Source: Marsupella aquatica
Lineage: Eukaryota; Marchantiophyta
NCBI GenBank assembly: GCA_973895155.1
Contig: OZ316899.1
Coordinates: 5,394,001 to 5,458,000, forward strand
Direction of reading: 5' to 3'
Length of the DNA stretch: 64,000 nt
Positions 33,147 to 44,986 of the stretch are shown in pieces (the first letter of the stretch is position 1; the number at the start of each line of letters is the position of its first letter). The position numbers and the translations under genes are program-made. The notes beneath the pieces were generated by a model. That model had not been told where the DNA came from. It saw nothing but the letters and a program-made list of their open reading frames with translations, and ran no database searches.

Positions 33147-34015
33147 GTGAAACACTGTGATCATAGATTGGAATAGACATATGTTGGAAGAGACACTTAC
33201 TGGTTAACAGTGTGCATTGTCGCCTCAATCTCGATCAAGGACCCCTTTTCTCCCTTGAATATTGTGCACTGGACGCGAGGATGATATTTCACATCATCCA
33301 GATTCTCCTTCGTTATGATGGACCATGCGTATAGTGGATGGTTACCATCAAATACTGAAAACATCTTATTCTACAGGACGGAGAAGTCAGGGTCGGTAGC
33401 ACTTTCCGCCTCAAACTTTTCATTCTCTGCGACCCAAATTGGATCCTAGGAAGCACGAATCTCTAGTGTGCAGATTTGGACTTCTCCATTAGAATCTGTT
33501 GGTTGAAAGTAAAACAACATGCCAATCTTAGAATTGTATCCTGTGCTCTGAAAGGAGTCTTTCAGCTTCTCTATCAAAGGACTTCCCTTTTGTAATGTCC
33601 GCACTACTTCCATATGAAGTAGTCGGCACATTGGAATACTTGGCGGATCCTTATCATGTCCTCAGAAATCTTTTCCAAATGACATAATGTGTTTGGAGAT
33701 CACATCGTAAACGGTAAGCGACGTCTCTCCAAAGTCCTCCACATCAAACAAATTAGAATCATCCATCTTCCCTCTCCTGCTCTTCGGGAATGATACAACG
33801 GGTTGTGTTTCAGGAGCTCGCAAAGCAGTGGATCTAATCACTCGATGACTATACATAGATCCTAAAAATGAACACTCAGATGTTTGCGAAGGAACGACCT
33901 CTCTCTGTCCGTTTCCACTAAAGCATTGAGAGGAGGAGAAGGCAAGGTCCATTGCTCGCACAGGGGCGGAAAAAGTGTGACGACCACCGCGCTCTTTCTG
34001 TACCGCGAACAACAA

Positions 34016-34876
34016 TAATCCATCACACAGCTGCGATCATACCGTACTTCACATGGGAAATAAAAAGAATCCAAAGCACAGAGCATGAGATATACGCCAA
34101 CAAAACTGAACTCCTTGCCTGGATATATGACATCTGTCGTTACTTTATTCGATAAGACCAAAGAGGATCAATGTATTGAGGAACACGCAACCTGTAGTTA
34201 CTGTTGAATATGACCGTTGGAAGGAAAACTTGAGAATATATCGAAAGTATTTTTACTCACCAAATAGTAGCGCCGGGCGCTAGTAATTCCCTATGCCCAA
34301 AATCTTCAATTTTTACATCAGTTGAGGATTCAATATATAGCCATAAGAGGCGGTAATACGACATTATTTTCCCCAAAACCCATTTTTCGCATATTTCTGA
34401 TACAAAAGAAAACTAGCGTCGGGCGCTAGTTTTAAACAAAGCTATTTAAACCTTTTGTAGGCTCCTAATTTGTAGTTTACCTTTGTAGACATTCATAATA
34501 TGAATTAAATCAATATTAGCGCCCGACGCTAAACATCAAGTGTCTCGTTTTGGAATTAGTTTTTTGTCATTAGTTTTTGTTAGCACCAGGCGTTAGACAT
34601 AAATTGACTTCAGATGGACCTCTACTTTTGGATTGTTTTTTATAGCGCCTGGCGCTATTGAACATATGACATTTCGAGAACAAAAAGGTTCTTCCTAAAT
34701 GACGTTGATCGTAAATGATGTTGATCGTAAATGATGTTGATATAACGACAAAATACATTTATGGTGTAAGAGGATTGTCTTATTATAACGGCTTTTGGGA
34801 ACTGTTAGCCAAGGTCAATAACAGTCCTCGCCCGCAGAATTTTGATTCATAATTTTCCTGTGCTCATTTGTTTCCA
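34016..34876. promoter_or_regulatory. Spacer between the divergent genes of element C, five palindromes
   Basis: Palindromes at about 34,268, 34,412, 34,516, 34,581 and 34,643, spaced by roughly 60-150 bp. A short direct repeat (GATCGTAAATGATGTT, about three copies) is at 34,700-34,742. Both genes start outward from here, so promoters are expected, though no clear TATA box stands out. Confidence 0.45.
34412..34430. repeat. Palindrome ACTAGCGTCGGGCGCTAGT
   Basis: Nearly perfect 9-bp arms, in the cluster between the divergent genes. Confidence 0.65.
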
Positions 34877-36863
34877 AGGCTTCTGTGATGTCTCAGTCAA
34901 TCGTAGTTACCCGTATGTCCACCGGTGACATTGTTTCCATTCCAATGTCTGTGGCCAAAAGGTAGAGGCAAGTAAGTGAGGTTTATGTTTGTGGAAGGTT
35001 TGATTTGTGCATGAATGACATAGAGGCAATCGTTTAGGAGGGAACGGAAGCCAATGACTTCAAATCTGTTGCACTTTTGATGTCAATGATTGGGTGAGAT
35101 TCTGGCACCTTAATACTGGGTTGTGCTACTCCATTGTCGTTTAGGAACCAAATCAAGGAGATCACCAATCCCCACAGAGGGATCCGGTGGATGTAGTTAC
35201 TCTTTCCGATAGTGATGATAAGGAGCCACCAAGGATCCCCCTTGTGGAGCCTTTGGTGCCTGACGTGGTCTTGGTCAAAGAGGAGATGACATCGTTGCAA
35301 TCCCACATTGTATATCGGAGAAGTGCAATGGACGCGCTGCTCAAGTCAACTGGGTCCATCAAACTTTTGAGGTTCATTGCGGCTGGAAACTTTTGGCATG
35401 AACAAGTACCTTGTTTGCCTCCGAAGTACAATGGTAACATAGTGTTTGAATTGCCTCCATCATCAGGAATTCTTTCAAAAGGATCCCGTCTACGGGACAT
35501 GGACCGAACCAAGGATTGCTACATCTGGACAAGAATATTTCCTACCACTGCAAACGTGCAGCCCAAGAAATATTGGGAATTTGGTAAAATTACTTGTACT
35601 GGATTTATTGAGTGCAGGAATAAAACTTGTGACTACTTCCGTCAAAAGAAGAGGAGGAATGCCAAGCCTGGGCTGGTACCCCGAAACTTGGAGGCTCTCA
35701 CCGTGTTGGATCATTCATTGAGCAGGGTGGAGTTGTTTGTCATTATTGCCAACAGATCCCTTTTTGTGTAGAGGCATGCTCTGCAAGACTATTTTATATG
35801 TATCCTCAAGTTCTGCTTGACTCAGATACCTGTAGTCACATGTCTTGCCTTGCAATTCATATGGGTACCCACAACCATCCTTGTCGCAAGATATTTTCTC
35901 AGAGTGCGGAAAAGGTAGTTGAAGATGTCATAAAAAAGAAATTGGAAGGTAATCCAACTTGGACGCATGCGGGGATTAAAAATGTAGCGACAGGATCTTT
36001 TGTACAGTCTTTGTGTGAGAGCCTGGGTGAGATTGAAGATATTGAAGAAACAGAAAATTTTCAGTCTCTAATGGTAGTTTCTACTCCACAGAAGTTTGCA
36101 TCTCTTTTCAAGAGTGTTAGGCAGGACCAGAAAGGCCGTGGAGAGTTGGATTTTCTTGTTCGATATCAAAAGAATATCAACATGCCTTTTCTACAGAGGT
36201 ACATCCTTCCAGGTCAAGGATCTCAAGAAGACAGACCTCACATATTTAAGATGACTTCAAAAGGCCATGGGTCTGGGGTGGATATTTTGCGGCAAATGCA
36301 ACCTGGAGGGAGTCTTGAAGGTGCCTGGGTAAGCTTCGATGTCATGAAACAAATGACCCAGGATTGGGTGACTTTCAGCGCACACATTTACGATCACAAT
36401 TACCGCGCATTTGTACAATATTTACTTGCAAGCTAAAAGTTGAAGACACAGCGTCCTTCAAGAAGGCTTGGAGATTAATGATTGCGGTTTCCAAAGAGAA
36501 TGGGTTAGATAATCCAACGATTCATGGCTTTATGGTAGACAATGCCCAAGCCGGATGGTTAGCAGTCCAAAATGTTTTTTTAGGGCACCCAAACCCTGAA
36601 CGGGAGAGGACTGACGCTTTTCATTTTTACCAAGCTTTTCATCGCCATTCTGTTGAAGGAGTGTTGGAAGAGAAGCAGGCGGAACATCGAATGCTATGGG
36701 ATAAATTACAGAACGCACCGACATTTGTGGAGGCTTACCGACTTTCAAGAGAGATTGACCTATGGTGGCAGTTGGGTAACTGCTTCCCTGGAAAGCTCCG
36801 AATGCTTCAGAGTTGGATATCGTGGTTGGAGAGAGTGGGGAAATTTTATTTGCTTGGTGAGTA

Positions 36864-36881
36864 TTAGCACCTGGCGCTAGT
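36864..36881. repeat. Palindrome TTAGCACCTGGCGCTAGT next to the donor site
   Basis: Begins seven bases after the GT of the intron donor. One arm mismatch. Confidence 0.6.
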
Positions 36882-38647
36882 AATATGCAAGTCAGTTTCC
36901 TTTGTAGAAGTACAATTTTCAGATGACATTCCTCAACATTCCATCCAAAGAATCCAAATAATGTAATTGATTCTCAAATATTGACCTGTTTATTTTGATA
37001 AACATGTGATTACACAATAATATTAATGGTTTTGTTGAAATTTTCTGCTTAGTGCCTGACGCTAGTATTGTAGTATCACACCAGGGACATAAATTAACAT
37101 TTAAGATCCAAAACTCGGTATTCCTTCCCATGGAAGAACATGTAAGGAATGATTTTCTATGATTTAGCACTTATGAATGAGTAAGGTAACAAAACACAAA
37201 GGTGAGCCTTTTACTATGGTTGCTCAGCAAGGCATGGTTTTAAATATTTGCTTAACATTGAAAATAAAATTAACAAATGGAATCAATTAACAAAACATAA
37301 TGAAAATCTTGAGGTATGGTGAGAGAGTCTGGAAAATACCAAGGTAACTTCTCAATATCACTTAATTTTAGATGATTTAAGGTGAGGAATCCACAAGGAC
37401 ATTTATGGACTGGAATGCTTTACTAGGATGGTTTATTAAAGTGCCGTCAACACATCTCAACCTTTCCTTCCAAGGTACTAAGTTAGGATTAACAACCAAT
37501 CATTTCACCATCCAATCGATACTTTGAGTCACGAATATCAAGCACCATCATCAACAACTTAAAGTCACAGGTAATTGGGTGATAACGTTCTTTGCACCTC
37601 GTGCACAAGCATGTTATGTCAAAAACATATGCATCAAGAACTCAAGAATGTATAGCCTTCACCAATTAAGGAATCTATCTCCACACATTTAAAAGATTCA
37701 TCAATCACAAAGTTTTACTTCTCTGGTCTGAAATCTCAACATTCAAACACAAGGAAGGGGAAGAAATCCTCTGTATTAAGTACTCGTCAACAACATAGAG
37801 TGCTTGCTACAAATGGAGGTAACAGAGTTGCAAACCTGCAACTGAGCGCTCATGAAATTTCTTCACACTAAAAGTGACAGAAGTTCAACTACATATAGGG
37901 TAGCAGGAACTAAAGGGAAATAAGATAATGAAAGGACATGCCCTTTTGTATGTTAAGGGTCATGGGCAAAAGTAAAGTAACAAAATTATACTACAGGAGT
38001 ACCTAAGGTTCAGTGGAATGCTCCTGGAATGAAAAACTAATCAAAAATGATTCCTAGTGTAAACTGGAGTAAAAGTGTCATTGGACTTTTGTGATAAAAC
38101 TAACAAATAGAAACTTTTTCTGAATTTTAATTTCTAACATAAAGGTCAGAATGAGGTGAAACGTTTTTAGGTGGAAGAATTACATATATGCTTCATGCTG
38201 GCAAAATTTCAGATTTTTTTGAGGTTTAATAAAATCGGTGAAAAGTGCTTTTGGATATAAAAAACCCTAAAGTGTCGGAAGCACCGTTGCGCCTTTGCGC
38301 TTTGGAATAGTAGCACCGTTGCGCCTTTGCGCACTCACGCTACTGCAAAACTAAAAATTCTATAACTTCTAAACTAAATGTCGGTTTTGGCTGATACTTT
38401 CAGGGGAGGGTCTGCTACATAAGAGCTACCTTCTGAAAGAGTATGAGACTTTTCTAAATACTTTAAATATTTAACTAAAATTATAGAGATTAGTTGATCT
38501 TGACTCGAAGGATGGAGTAGGTCAATCTTCTTGAAGCAGTGATGTCTGGTCCGGTGGTTGGAAATTTCTGAATGTCTCGGTTCGAATCACCTCTCGATGG
38601 AAATCCATAACCTGCGTATCATGTCGAGCAAATGGAAGAGATTTGAT

Positions 38648-39109
38648 TTATCGTTCATCATCTAGAATGGGAAGTAGTCTCCTGTGAAACATAGTGTTCA
38701 CCTTGCTAGCTTGCATATAGATGCCGACCAGATCATAACTACAACAAGTGGTATGATAGTTGCATGGAAACTTGTTGATGAAGGTGTCAGAGTCTTGGGC
38801 AAGTGACAGAAGTGGAGTGACACTAGGTAATAGTTCCCGCCACTTCAGGGTGTAATCAGCCAACCGCTGGGAAGTAATGTTGTTCCAGATTCTTTGACTC
38901 TCAGCAGCTGGTGTGATAAATTGTTGAACAACAAAAGGTTCCTCTGGTAGGACACCATGGTCGACCTGATATCGTTTGTTGGTTTGTCTCAAAAAGTTGA
39001 TGATGAATTCCAAGACATAGGCAGGTAAGTTCCCAAAATATGCCAAAGTCAGATCTCCATTCTCCAGTACAATGTGTCCACCAGGATCATGACAGCAAGA
39101 ATAGGGCAA
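38648..39109 (-). CDS. Element X downstream ORF, unrecognised
   Basis: 153 residues, with 'LAYFGNLPAYVLEFIINFLRQ' and 'RIWNNITSQRLADYTLKWRELLP'. It looks like coding sequence continuing the same decayed gene as 40,162-41,055. No domain recognised. Confidence 0.4.
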   Translation of the reverse strand: MPYSCCHDPGGHIVLENGDLTLAYFGNLPAYVLEFIINFLRQTNKRYQVDHGVLPEEPFVVQQFITPAAESQRIWNNITSQRLADYTLKWRELLPSVTPLLSLAQDSDTFINKFPCNYHTTCCSYDLVGIYMQASKVNTMFHRRLLPILDDER

Positions 39110-39619
39110 AAATATTTAGCCTCTGTCCAGATCTCATCCATCTCTGCTATCTCTAGGCGGGTGACATTCTTCAGATCAAGCTTCAGGATATAGAGACATT
39201 CAACTCTCTTCTTATGATAGTACTACCAAAACTCTAAAATGGGAGGAGTTCTAAGGTCTGAAACTCTGACAAACTCAGCAAATTGTGTAATATTCTCCTG
39301 AGGGGTTTTAGGGTCAATATGGAGTGTAGGAATGAAATTGACCTGGCAGGATTTATCTTGACCTGGGGAAGGGTGTCAGGATAAGAAATGGCAAGATGTT
39401 CACCTGTAGGGGTGATCTCAGGTTCTGGAGAACTAGGATAGAGCTGGTCTGGTTGATTTGAAGGACTGTAAGGAGAGGTGGGTGAATGACTAGAAGGAGG
39501 GGAAGAATAGTAAATGGGAGAGCCAGATGCTGAGGTATGATAGCGGACGGCATAATAGACTTGCTTGGTGTTGCATCCAAAACTTTGTGTAAGCCTTGGA
39601 CTAAATCCTCACAATATTC

Positions 39620-40012
39620 TCAATGATGATCTCGGGTAAGTAAAGCTGATGTCTTATGCAGAAGATCATCTAAGACATCAATTAAGTGTCTCTCATCACA
39701 CTCCAGCATGTAAGTCATTTTATTGACAAAAGTAGGATAGTGTTCAGCAGAGTGACCTGGGGAAGCAGATAGTGTCTGTTGAAGCTCTAACCTTTGTGAT
39801 GTATCATTCTCCTCCATCGGTTCAGCTTCAGTAATATTTGTAACCCTAATATTGGAGGTGGGTCGAAATAGCTCCATCACCTCGGGATAGAACTGAGTAG
39901 GACCTTGGGTTGGAGAGTATGGAGAGTCAGGACTACTAGGTTCAAGCAGAGTTACAGAGGCTGCTCTTAACCTCTCAACAGGGTCAACTATCTCCTCAGG
40001 TTCACAGATCAA
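39620..40012 (-). CDS. Element X middle ORF, unrecognised
   Basis: 130 residues rich in Ser/Pro/Glu, then 'MTYMLECDERHLIDVLDDLL', a helical-looking stretch. Probably part of the same gene as the 297-aa ORF upstream, separated by frame breaks. Confidence 0.4.
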   Translation of the reverse strand: MICEPEEIVDPVERLRAASVTLLEPSSPDSPYSPTQGPTQFYPEVMELFRPTSNIRVTNITEAEPMEENDTSQRLELQQTLSASPGHSAEHYPTFVNKMTYMLECDERHLIDVLDDLLHKTSALLTRDHH

Positions 40013-40161
40013 TAAGTTGCTTAGCTTATCAATAATTTGCTGTTAGATTCTACTCTCAGTTCATCAGCCGTTGGTTTGCTAAACATGAAGGGTCTCTTAC
40101 GTGATCTCATAGAAGGGGTCAAGCTATCTACAAATAAATTCTGAGTTAGGACTGTAGGTGA

Positions 40162-41366
40162 TCAAAGAGTAATAGGGACAGATATGTCAACTGCAGGTAC
40201 AGGAGGTGGGGGAACCTCTGGTTTGGATGTATACTCATCGAGATTGGAATTGAGGGGGGTGTAAAGTCTTCTATCCTGATTGAGATCTTCAAAAGGGGAT
40301 AGAGGGTTATCAGGAATTGGTGAAGAGGTACTTCTGGGTTCCACGAGTGGTTCTCTATGGGTAAGAGGGGTAACCTCTGAACAAATAGGTGGGGGAACCT
40401 CTAGTTGAACTTCATCAGCATCTTCTCCTTCAGTATCCTCGTTTCCTGATTCACTAAGATCAAATTCATCAAGTAGTCTAATCCGCTCCTCTTGTTCACC
40501 TGGAAGTAAGCAATTCCCATGAAAATACAACTGGCAAAGATAAGCAGGGAGAGTAGTGAACTCATCCATTTTCACCTTCTTTACTTGAGATAAAATAACA
40601 TGTCTTAGCAACAAGGCCCAATTTATCTCAGCAACTCCCTTCCAACTTGCCACAATAGTATTGGCAAGTGACACAGGTATCATATGTGGTTGAATGGGAT
40701 GGAGAATTGGAATCAAAAACTCTAAAATGATTTTAAGAGTATAATTGGTGCACTGGTCCATTTTCCATCCATGGCGAGCGTTTTGAGTTCCAGAAAAATA
40801 AGGTCTCACAATCTCTCCTTGTCGTGAGTGTAAGCTGTTGCCTTCGGTGGGACAGTCAAAAGCATCAGCAACAAATTGCAGAGTCCAGAATTCGGGATTT
40901 GCCCGAGCAGTTCCCACCATACCAACTTCGATTTGTGCCCCATCACTGAAATCCTTCAAAAAACTCAATGAAGTTACGGACCAAGGCAGAGTGAGCAATT
41001 TACTCAGGTGCATGACCGCCAGTGCTTCCTTCAAAATGTGCAAGATTCTTTTCATCGTAGGGTATGCGCGGGGACGGCCTTAGGTAAAGGAACTCCTCTC
41101 ACAGTCATCTCTCCCCCTTTGTCGACCATAGTAATAAGAGACAAGGTGTTATCGCCAACTATCGATCCGAAGAGATCTATGCCAAATGATCCGCCGTTGC
41201 GCTTTTGCTCTGTTGCGCCCTTACGCCTTTGCTCCAAAATGTTGTTGCACGATTGCGCTATTGCGCTTTTCCCCCAAAACGCCGTTGCGCTTTTATGCCA
41301 AAACGCTCTTTGTAGCGCACGGTCAAACTTGGCAGCACCAATCTTCCTTTCGTGCTTCGAGGACAT
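40162..41366 (-). pseudogene. Element X ORF, related to the extra ORF of the Ty3 element
   Basis: Copy 2 (51,906 onward) keeps one frame from 'AAKFDR' through 'GVPLPKAVP' into 'MHLSKLLTLPWSVTSLSF'; here a shift near 41,055 splits it. The 297-aa part holds 'IILEFLIPILHPIQP', 'EINWALLL', 'VKKVK' and 'CQLYF', then an acidic Ser/Pro tail. The same order appears in the Ty3 580-aa ORF ('AILRFIVPILTPDKP', 'PINWACVLL', 'CKKVK', 'LFHLYKF', acidic stretch), so the two are distant relatives. It resembles the 'putative plant transposon protein' (Transposase_32-like) domain, but that link is tentative. Confidence 0.55.
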
Positions 41367-43129
41367 CGATAGTAGTTTCTTCTGGCTTGTCTCACCCCTA
41401 CCTAATTACTCAGGGTATTATCCATTAATCTACCTAACTTAAGTCTTAACCTTACTTATATCTAAAAGTAGATTAATTGGCTACGTTTAATCTATTTCTA
41501 ACAACAAAAATTTTAAAATTTTTCATTATTTCTAAGTTTCTAATTTAGACAGCTATTACAAGTATCTTTTGCGGATGCTTACTAGTGTTTATACTTTGTC
41601 GTTCCAGGACAAAAGTGCTAAAGAAGGCGCTAGGATTCCTAACTATATAGGATCAGAGTCAGTTCACGCAGGAATGAAAGCATGGGTAATGAAAAAAAAG
41701 TTGGGCTCTTTGAGGCATGTGAAATGGATCAGAATCGAGCTATATCTCAGGTTGCAGCATATACCGCATATCGGAAAGGATTGAGTAGAGGAAGAGGTCC
41801 AACAATATGGGAACTGGCTTTCCGTTCAGCTGATCAGGCAGGTTCCCCAAAGCTGTTCGAGGATGCGATGAACATGCTCCTCTCCAATGCTGTTGAGTTT
41901 GACTTGGAGAGAAGCATTCCTCTCAACAGAGATGTTCTAACAAAGTCTGTCAAGAGGAAAGGACCTGCAACTAGGATTATCTCGCCACAAGACTCCCACC
42001 GGCATGATAAAGTCCTTATCACATTGCCGAATACCAGATCACTCAAGCAAAAAATCTGCACCACACAATGTTTTCTTCCGTGTTGGAAGAAAAACCTGAT
42101 GACATTTCCATTGTCAATCTGTCAGGAAGTGATGATTCGAGGGATGCAGAATGTGATGATTTCAGGACACCGCAGGGACAACATCAATCACGTTCAACAC
42201 AATACCCACAAAGCGCTCCCACTGTACTTCAGTAGACATTGCTCGAATCTCCAGTTCTTGAAACAGAGGTCATGCAGGGTGCATGGCATCTGTGTCGGAC
42301 ATCAAAATTTGGGGCGGGTCCACAGTGCAACACATCATTTGGTGGTAGTTCCGAGAGAGATGAGTGTCGAAATAGAGTGAAGAAAGTTGGGTTCCCCTCA
42401 TCAAACGGTGTGATCGACATTGTTGTCAAAGGACAATGCATGTTCAGGGGGGAATCCATAGCCGAAATGATATGGTTCTGCCCAAACAACACATGTTATC
42501 GAAGCCATCCCCGCCGTGGTGTAGTGTACTTGCCCTCCTTTCCTGATGTTCTTCCTGTTATAAAAGGAACAAATGTTTTGGAAGCTGAGATGAAGTATCT
42601 TGTTGACCAGGGAGTACCTATAGCCCGAGGAAGAGACGGTCCTCTACCTCCACCATCACTTTTTGAGCTTCAATCAACGTCAACTTATTTCCAGAGAGAG
42701 TCAATCTTCTAGAACTTACTGTTCGTCTCCAGAGTTGGAATGGAAAGAACACGGTTCCTTGATCAACCTTGACCCATGGTCACATGAAGAGGATTGAATC
42801 TACACAAAAAGAGACCATGTCTGTCCAGGATAGTGGGATGTTTCTATTGGGAACTCATGGGGGAAGCAATTCAAAGTACAAACACATGAGAATCTAAGGA
42901 CGCCGAATAGTTACTTTGTGCAGATTTGTATTTTCCCGACTTGTTCGTGTGAGGATTTCTATCGTCGACATTCTTGTAGACAGCCATATATGCCTTGCAA
43001 ACATTTGTACTGGGTTTTCCAGACCGTTTCAAACTAGACATTGAGGAATCTACTTTGACCAGCCAACCAATTCTCACAGTTGGAGAAGTCCAACTGATCT
43101 TGGAGAGGGAAAATGCTCATGGTTTATAG

Positions 43130-44150
43130 AGAAGGATGTAGTTGTCCTATACTCAAAACGGTTATATTGGTTTTTGTCTTATTACAACAGTATAGTTTTA
43201 TGTTAGCGCCTGGCGCTGGGATGGAGTCTTCCTTATTATCATTTACTTCATTGTAATCTTATCAATGGAAATGATATTTTAAGTTTTTTTTCCCACATTG
43301 TGCATTCATTCAATGTCATTTTTTAAATGTGTTGCTTGTTTCCATTTTAGCTAGCGCCAGGCACTAGCCCATCGTTTGTGGTCTTTCAAATTGTCCAAAG
43401 TTTTCATTCGTGGTTTTCTGCCTTATTGTCTGCCTATCAAGAACTATAATACATAGTTGCGCCACTTTTTAGAGTGGTCGTCATTCAAATTTGCAGGGCA
43501 CAAAAATTAAAAAATCTGGTCAAAGGTAAGCAATAAAGCCAAAATGTGAATTGAGTTTAGTGTGAGTCAAAAAAAGTTGCACCAGTGCCCAAGACAAGCA
43601 AGAATAATCACACGAGGCACACAAAAAAAGAAGTGAAAAACTTTAACACAATGCACAAGGATCAATGCACAAGGATCAAGGAGTACACATCCATGCAAGT
43701 AAATATTGTACATATTCACATGCAAATTTGTATTGTACATATTCATTGTACATATTTCAATATTGTGTGCATCATAATTTTGTATAATATTGGTAAGATT
43801 CCATAAAAGTAATTTAATTGCTAATAACATTTTAGTCACTAGATCAATAAAAAAATTATTCTCCCAATATTTGTGGTGATTTTTATAGTCATTTGCAGTG
43901 TCATTTTCAATGCCAGAAAAACAAAAGTAATAAGGCCCAAAGACATAGTGAAAGGCATGGCATGGGTGTTGATGGCAAGGTCTTAGGCGAGGGGCACACT
44001 CGCAATGTAGGGTAGCCCCTCGATCTCACATGGGTGGGGAAGGGGGCCGGTGAACGAGTGGAGTGATGGTGAATGTGAAAAAGAGAAGACAAAAATAGGA
44101 AAAGGGGAAAAGGGCAAGGTTAAGGTTTGAAAGGAACAATCTTTTTTCTT
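43130..44150. other. 3' flank of the transposase inside element C
   Basis: No supported gene. Palindromes at 43,204-43,218 and 43,351-43,368, and short ATTGTACATATTC direct repeats at 43,705-43,760. Confidence 0.4.
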
Positions 44151-44159
44151 AACACATCT

Positions 44160-44685
44160 TTTGTGCAACGCACGGGTATTTTCCTGAACGATGTCTTGGC
44201 CGACACAACATCTTTTTTCTCAACAACATCTTGGGCGACATGACAATTGTTTTTTAACTACATCTTGGCCAACACGACATCTTTTTTCTCAATGACTTCT
44301 TGGCCAAGACGACAACTTTTTCACAACAACCTCTTGGCTGACACGATATCTTTCTTTCTCAACGATTTCTTTTCTCTCAATGAATGAGACCTTTAGGGCG
44401 ACTCGACATAATTTCTCTCCACGACCTCTTGGCCGACATATCTTTTTTTCTCAATGACATCTTGGCCAACATGACTTCTTTCTCTCAACAACCTCTTGGG
44501 CGACACGACATCTTTTCTCTCAACGACCTCTTGGGCGACAACATTTTTTCTCTCCAAGACCTCTTGGCCAACACATCTTTTCTCTCCACGACCTCTTGGC
44601 TGACATGACATCATTTTTTGTCAACGACATCTTGGCCGACACGACATCTTGGCCGACACGACTTCTTTTGTGCAACGCACAGGTA
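44160..44685. repeat. Sub-terminal minisatellite of element C
   Basis: About fifteen imperfect copies of a 30-36-bp unit built on TCTTGGCCGACACGACATCT and TTTCTCTCAACGA. It lies about 0.4 kb inside the right end of element C. Flanking copies of GTGCAACGCAC(A/G)GGTATT at 44,162 and 44,670 bracket the array. Confidence 0.75.
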
Positions 44686-44986
44686 TTGAGCTAGTAAAAT
44701 TATATTACTTATGGTGGGACCTACCATGTCAATGTTTTTTCCTATGGCATTCACTGGTAAATGTTTGTGTGTGTGATTTTGGGGACACTATTTTCCAGAA
44801 GTATGTTGGTGATTCCGGACTCACTTATCATTAGACAACAATTGTTGCCATGTTAGTTGGTTCTAAGCTCTAGAATATAAATGAAGCGCAATGAATATTG
44901 CTTATTTTCAGATGTATCTGGTTTGAAGTAATGAAGTATTATCCTGTTCCAATGACTTACTTTTCTTGGTAACAGCAACATATTCC

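Larger units (their letters stand above)
29913..34015 (-). pseudogene. Element C ParB/DNA methyltransferase-like gene (broken)
   Basis: Minus strand from about 34,015. A ParB-like segment starts near 33,600 ('GSPLIEKLKDSFQSTGYN') and includes 'VFDGNHPLYAW' (33,320-33,350), the G-N-H motif of ParB-like domains. An intron at 33,109-33,200 follows, then middle blocks shared with element A ('LSEWERIHCPWYLDTDRWDS', 32,040), then a methyltransferase-like part with 'GFIYLPSGLKP' where DPPY would be, 'GMLAILYSDDHDQV', an intron at 30,825-30,945 and 'VGFMQSVIELF...PRDIVL'. The SAM-binding motif I is deleted at about 30,588, where 'DIVL' runs straight into 'RFVIGLEN'. Three in-frame stops (33,662, 33,446, 33,371) and several shifts are present. 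Enzyme activity is very unlikely from this copy. Confidence 0.65.
38280..41551 (-). mobile_element. Element X, copy 1 (in the element C intron)
   Basis: The right edge is defined by comparison with copy 2 at 51,721: both share TGTCTAAATTAG (reverse complement here ends at 41,551) and about 190 bp of AT-rich leader before the same ORF. The left edge is not visible; sequence back to about 37,100 may belong to it. TTGCGC-rich words cluster near 38,280-38,340 and 41,190-41,310. It encodes decayed ORFs and no gag or pol, so it is a non-autonomous element or the 3' part of a retrotransposon related to the Ty3 element at 52.5 kb. Confidence 0.55.
36857..41607 (+). other. 4.75-kb intron of the element C transposase, enlarged by element X
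   Basis: Donor G|GTGAGT and acceptor CGTTCCAG match the positions of the 161-bp intron in element A. Two palindromes lie near the donor (36,864-36,881 and 37,050-37,066). Most of the remainder is the element X insertion, antisense to the gene. Confidence 0.65.
34877..43129 (+). pseudogene. Element C transposase, MULE-like with GCM/WRKY-type and SWIM zinc fingers (broken)
   Basis: From ATG 34,877: a leader with 'TGDIVSIP'; a zinc-binding region 'CTGFIECRNKTC' ... 'CHYCQQ' ... 'HMGTHNHP' (35,590-35,880); a probable RNase H-fold core with 'WVSFDVMKQM' (36,330) and 'FMVDNAQAGW' (36,530); exon end at 36,856 with donor GTGAGT. After a 4.75-kb intron an acceptor GTTCCAG (41,601-41,607) resumes with 'DKSAKEGARIPN'. 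The C-terminal half has 'DSHRHDKV', 'VVKGQCMFRGES', and a SWIM finger 'CSCEDFYRRH...CKHLYWVF' (42,940-43,020), ending at TAG 43,127-43,129. Frames are shifted near 35,720, 36,405, 42,050, 42,700 and 43,030, and the leader has three in-frame stops. Same gene and intron position as element A. Confidence 0.65.

Noticed and set aside
41186-41428. Plus-strand ORFs opposite the start of the element X ORF
   Set aside because: They read through GCGCAA-type repeats on the wrong strand; the minus-strand frame is conserved between two X copies, so these are shadows.
43705-43760. ATTGTACATATTC repeats as a promoter or origin element
   Set aside because: Short AT-rich repeats with nothing else to support a function.
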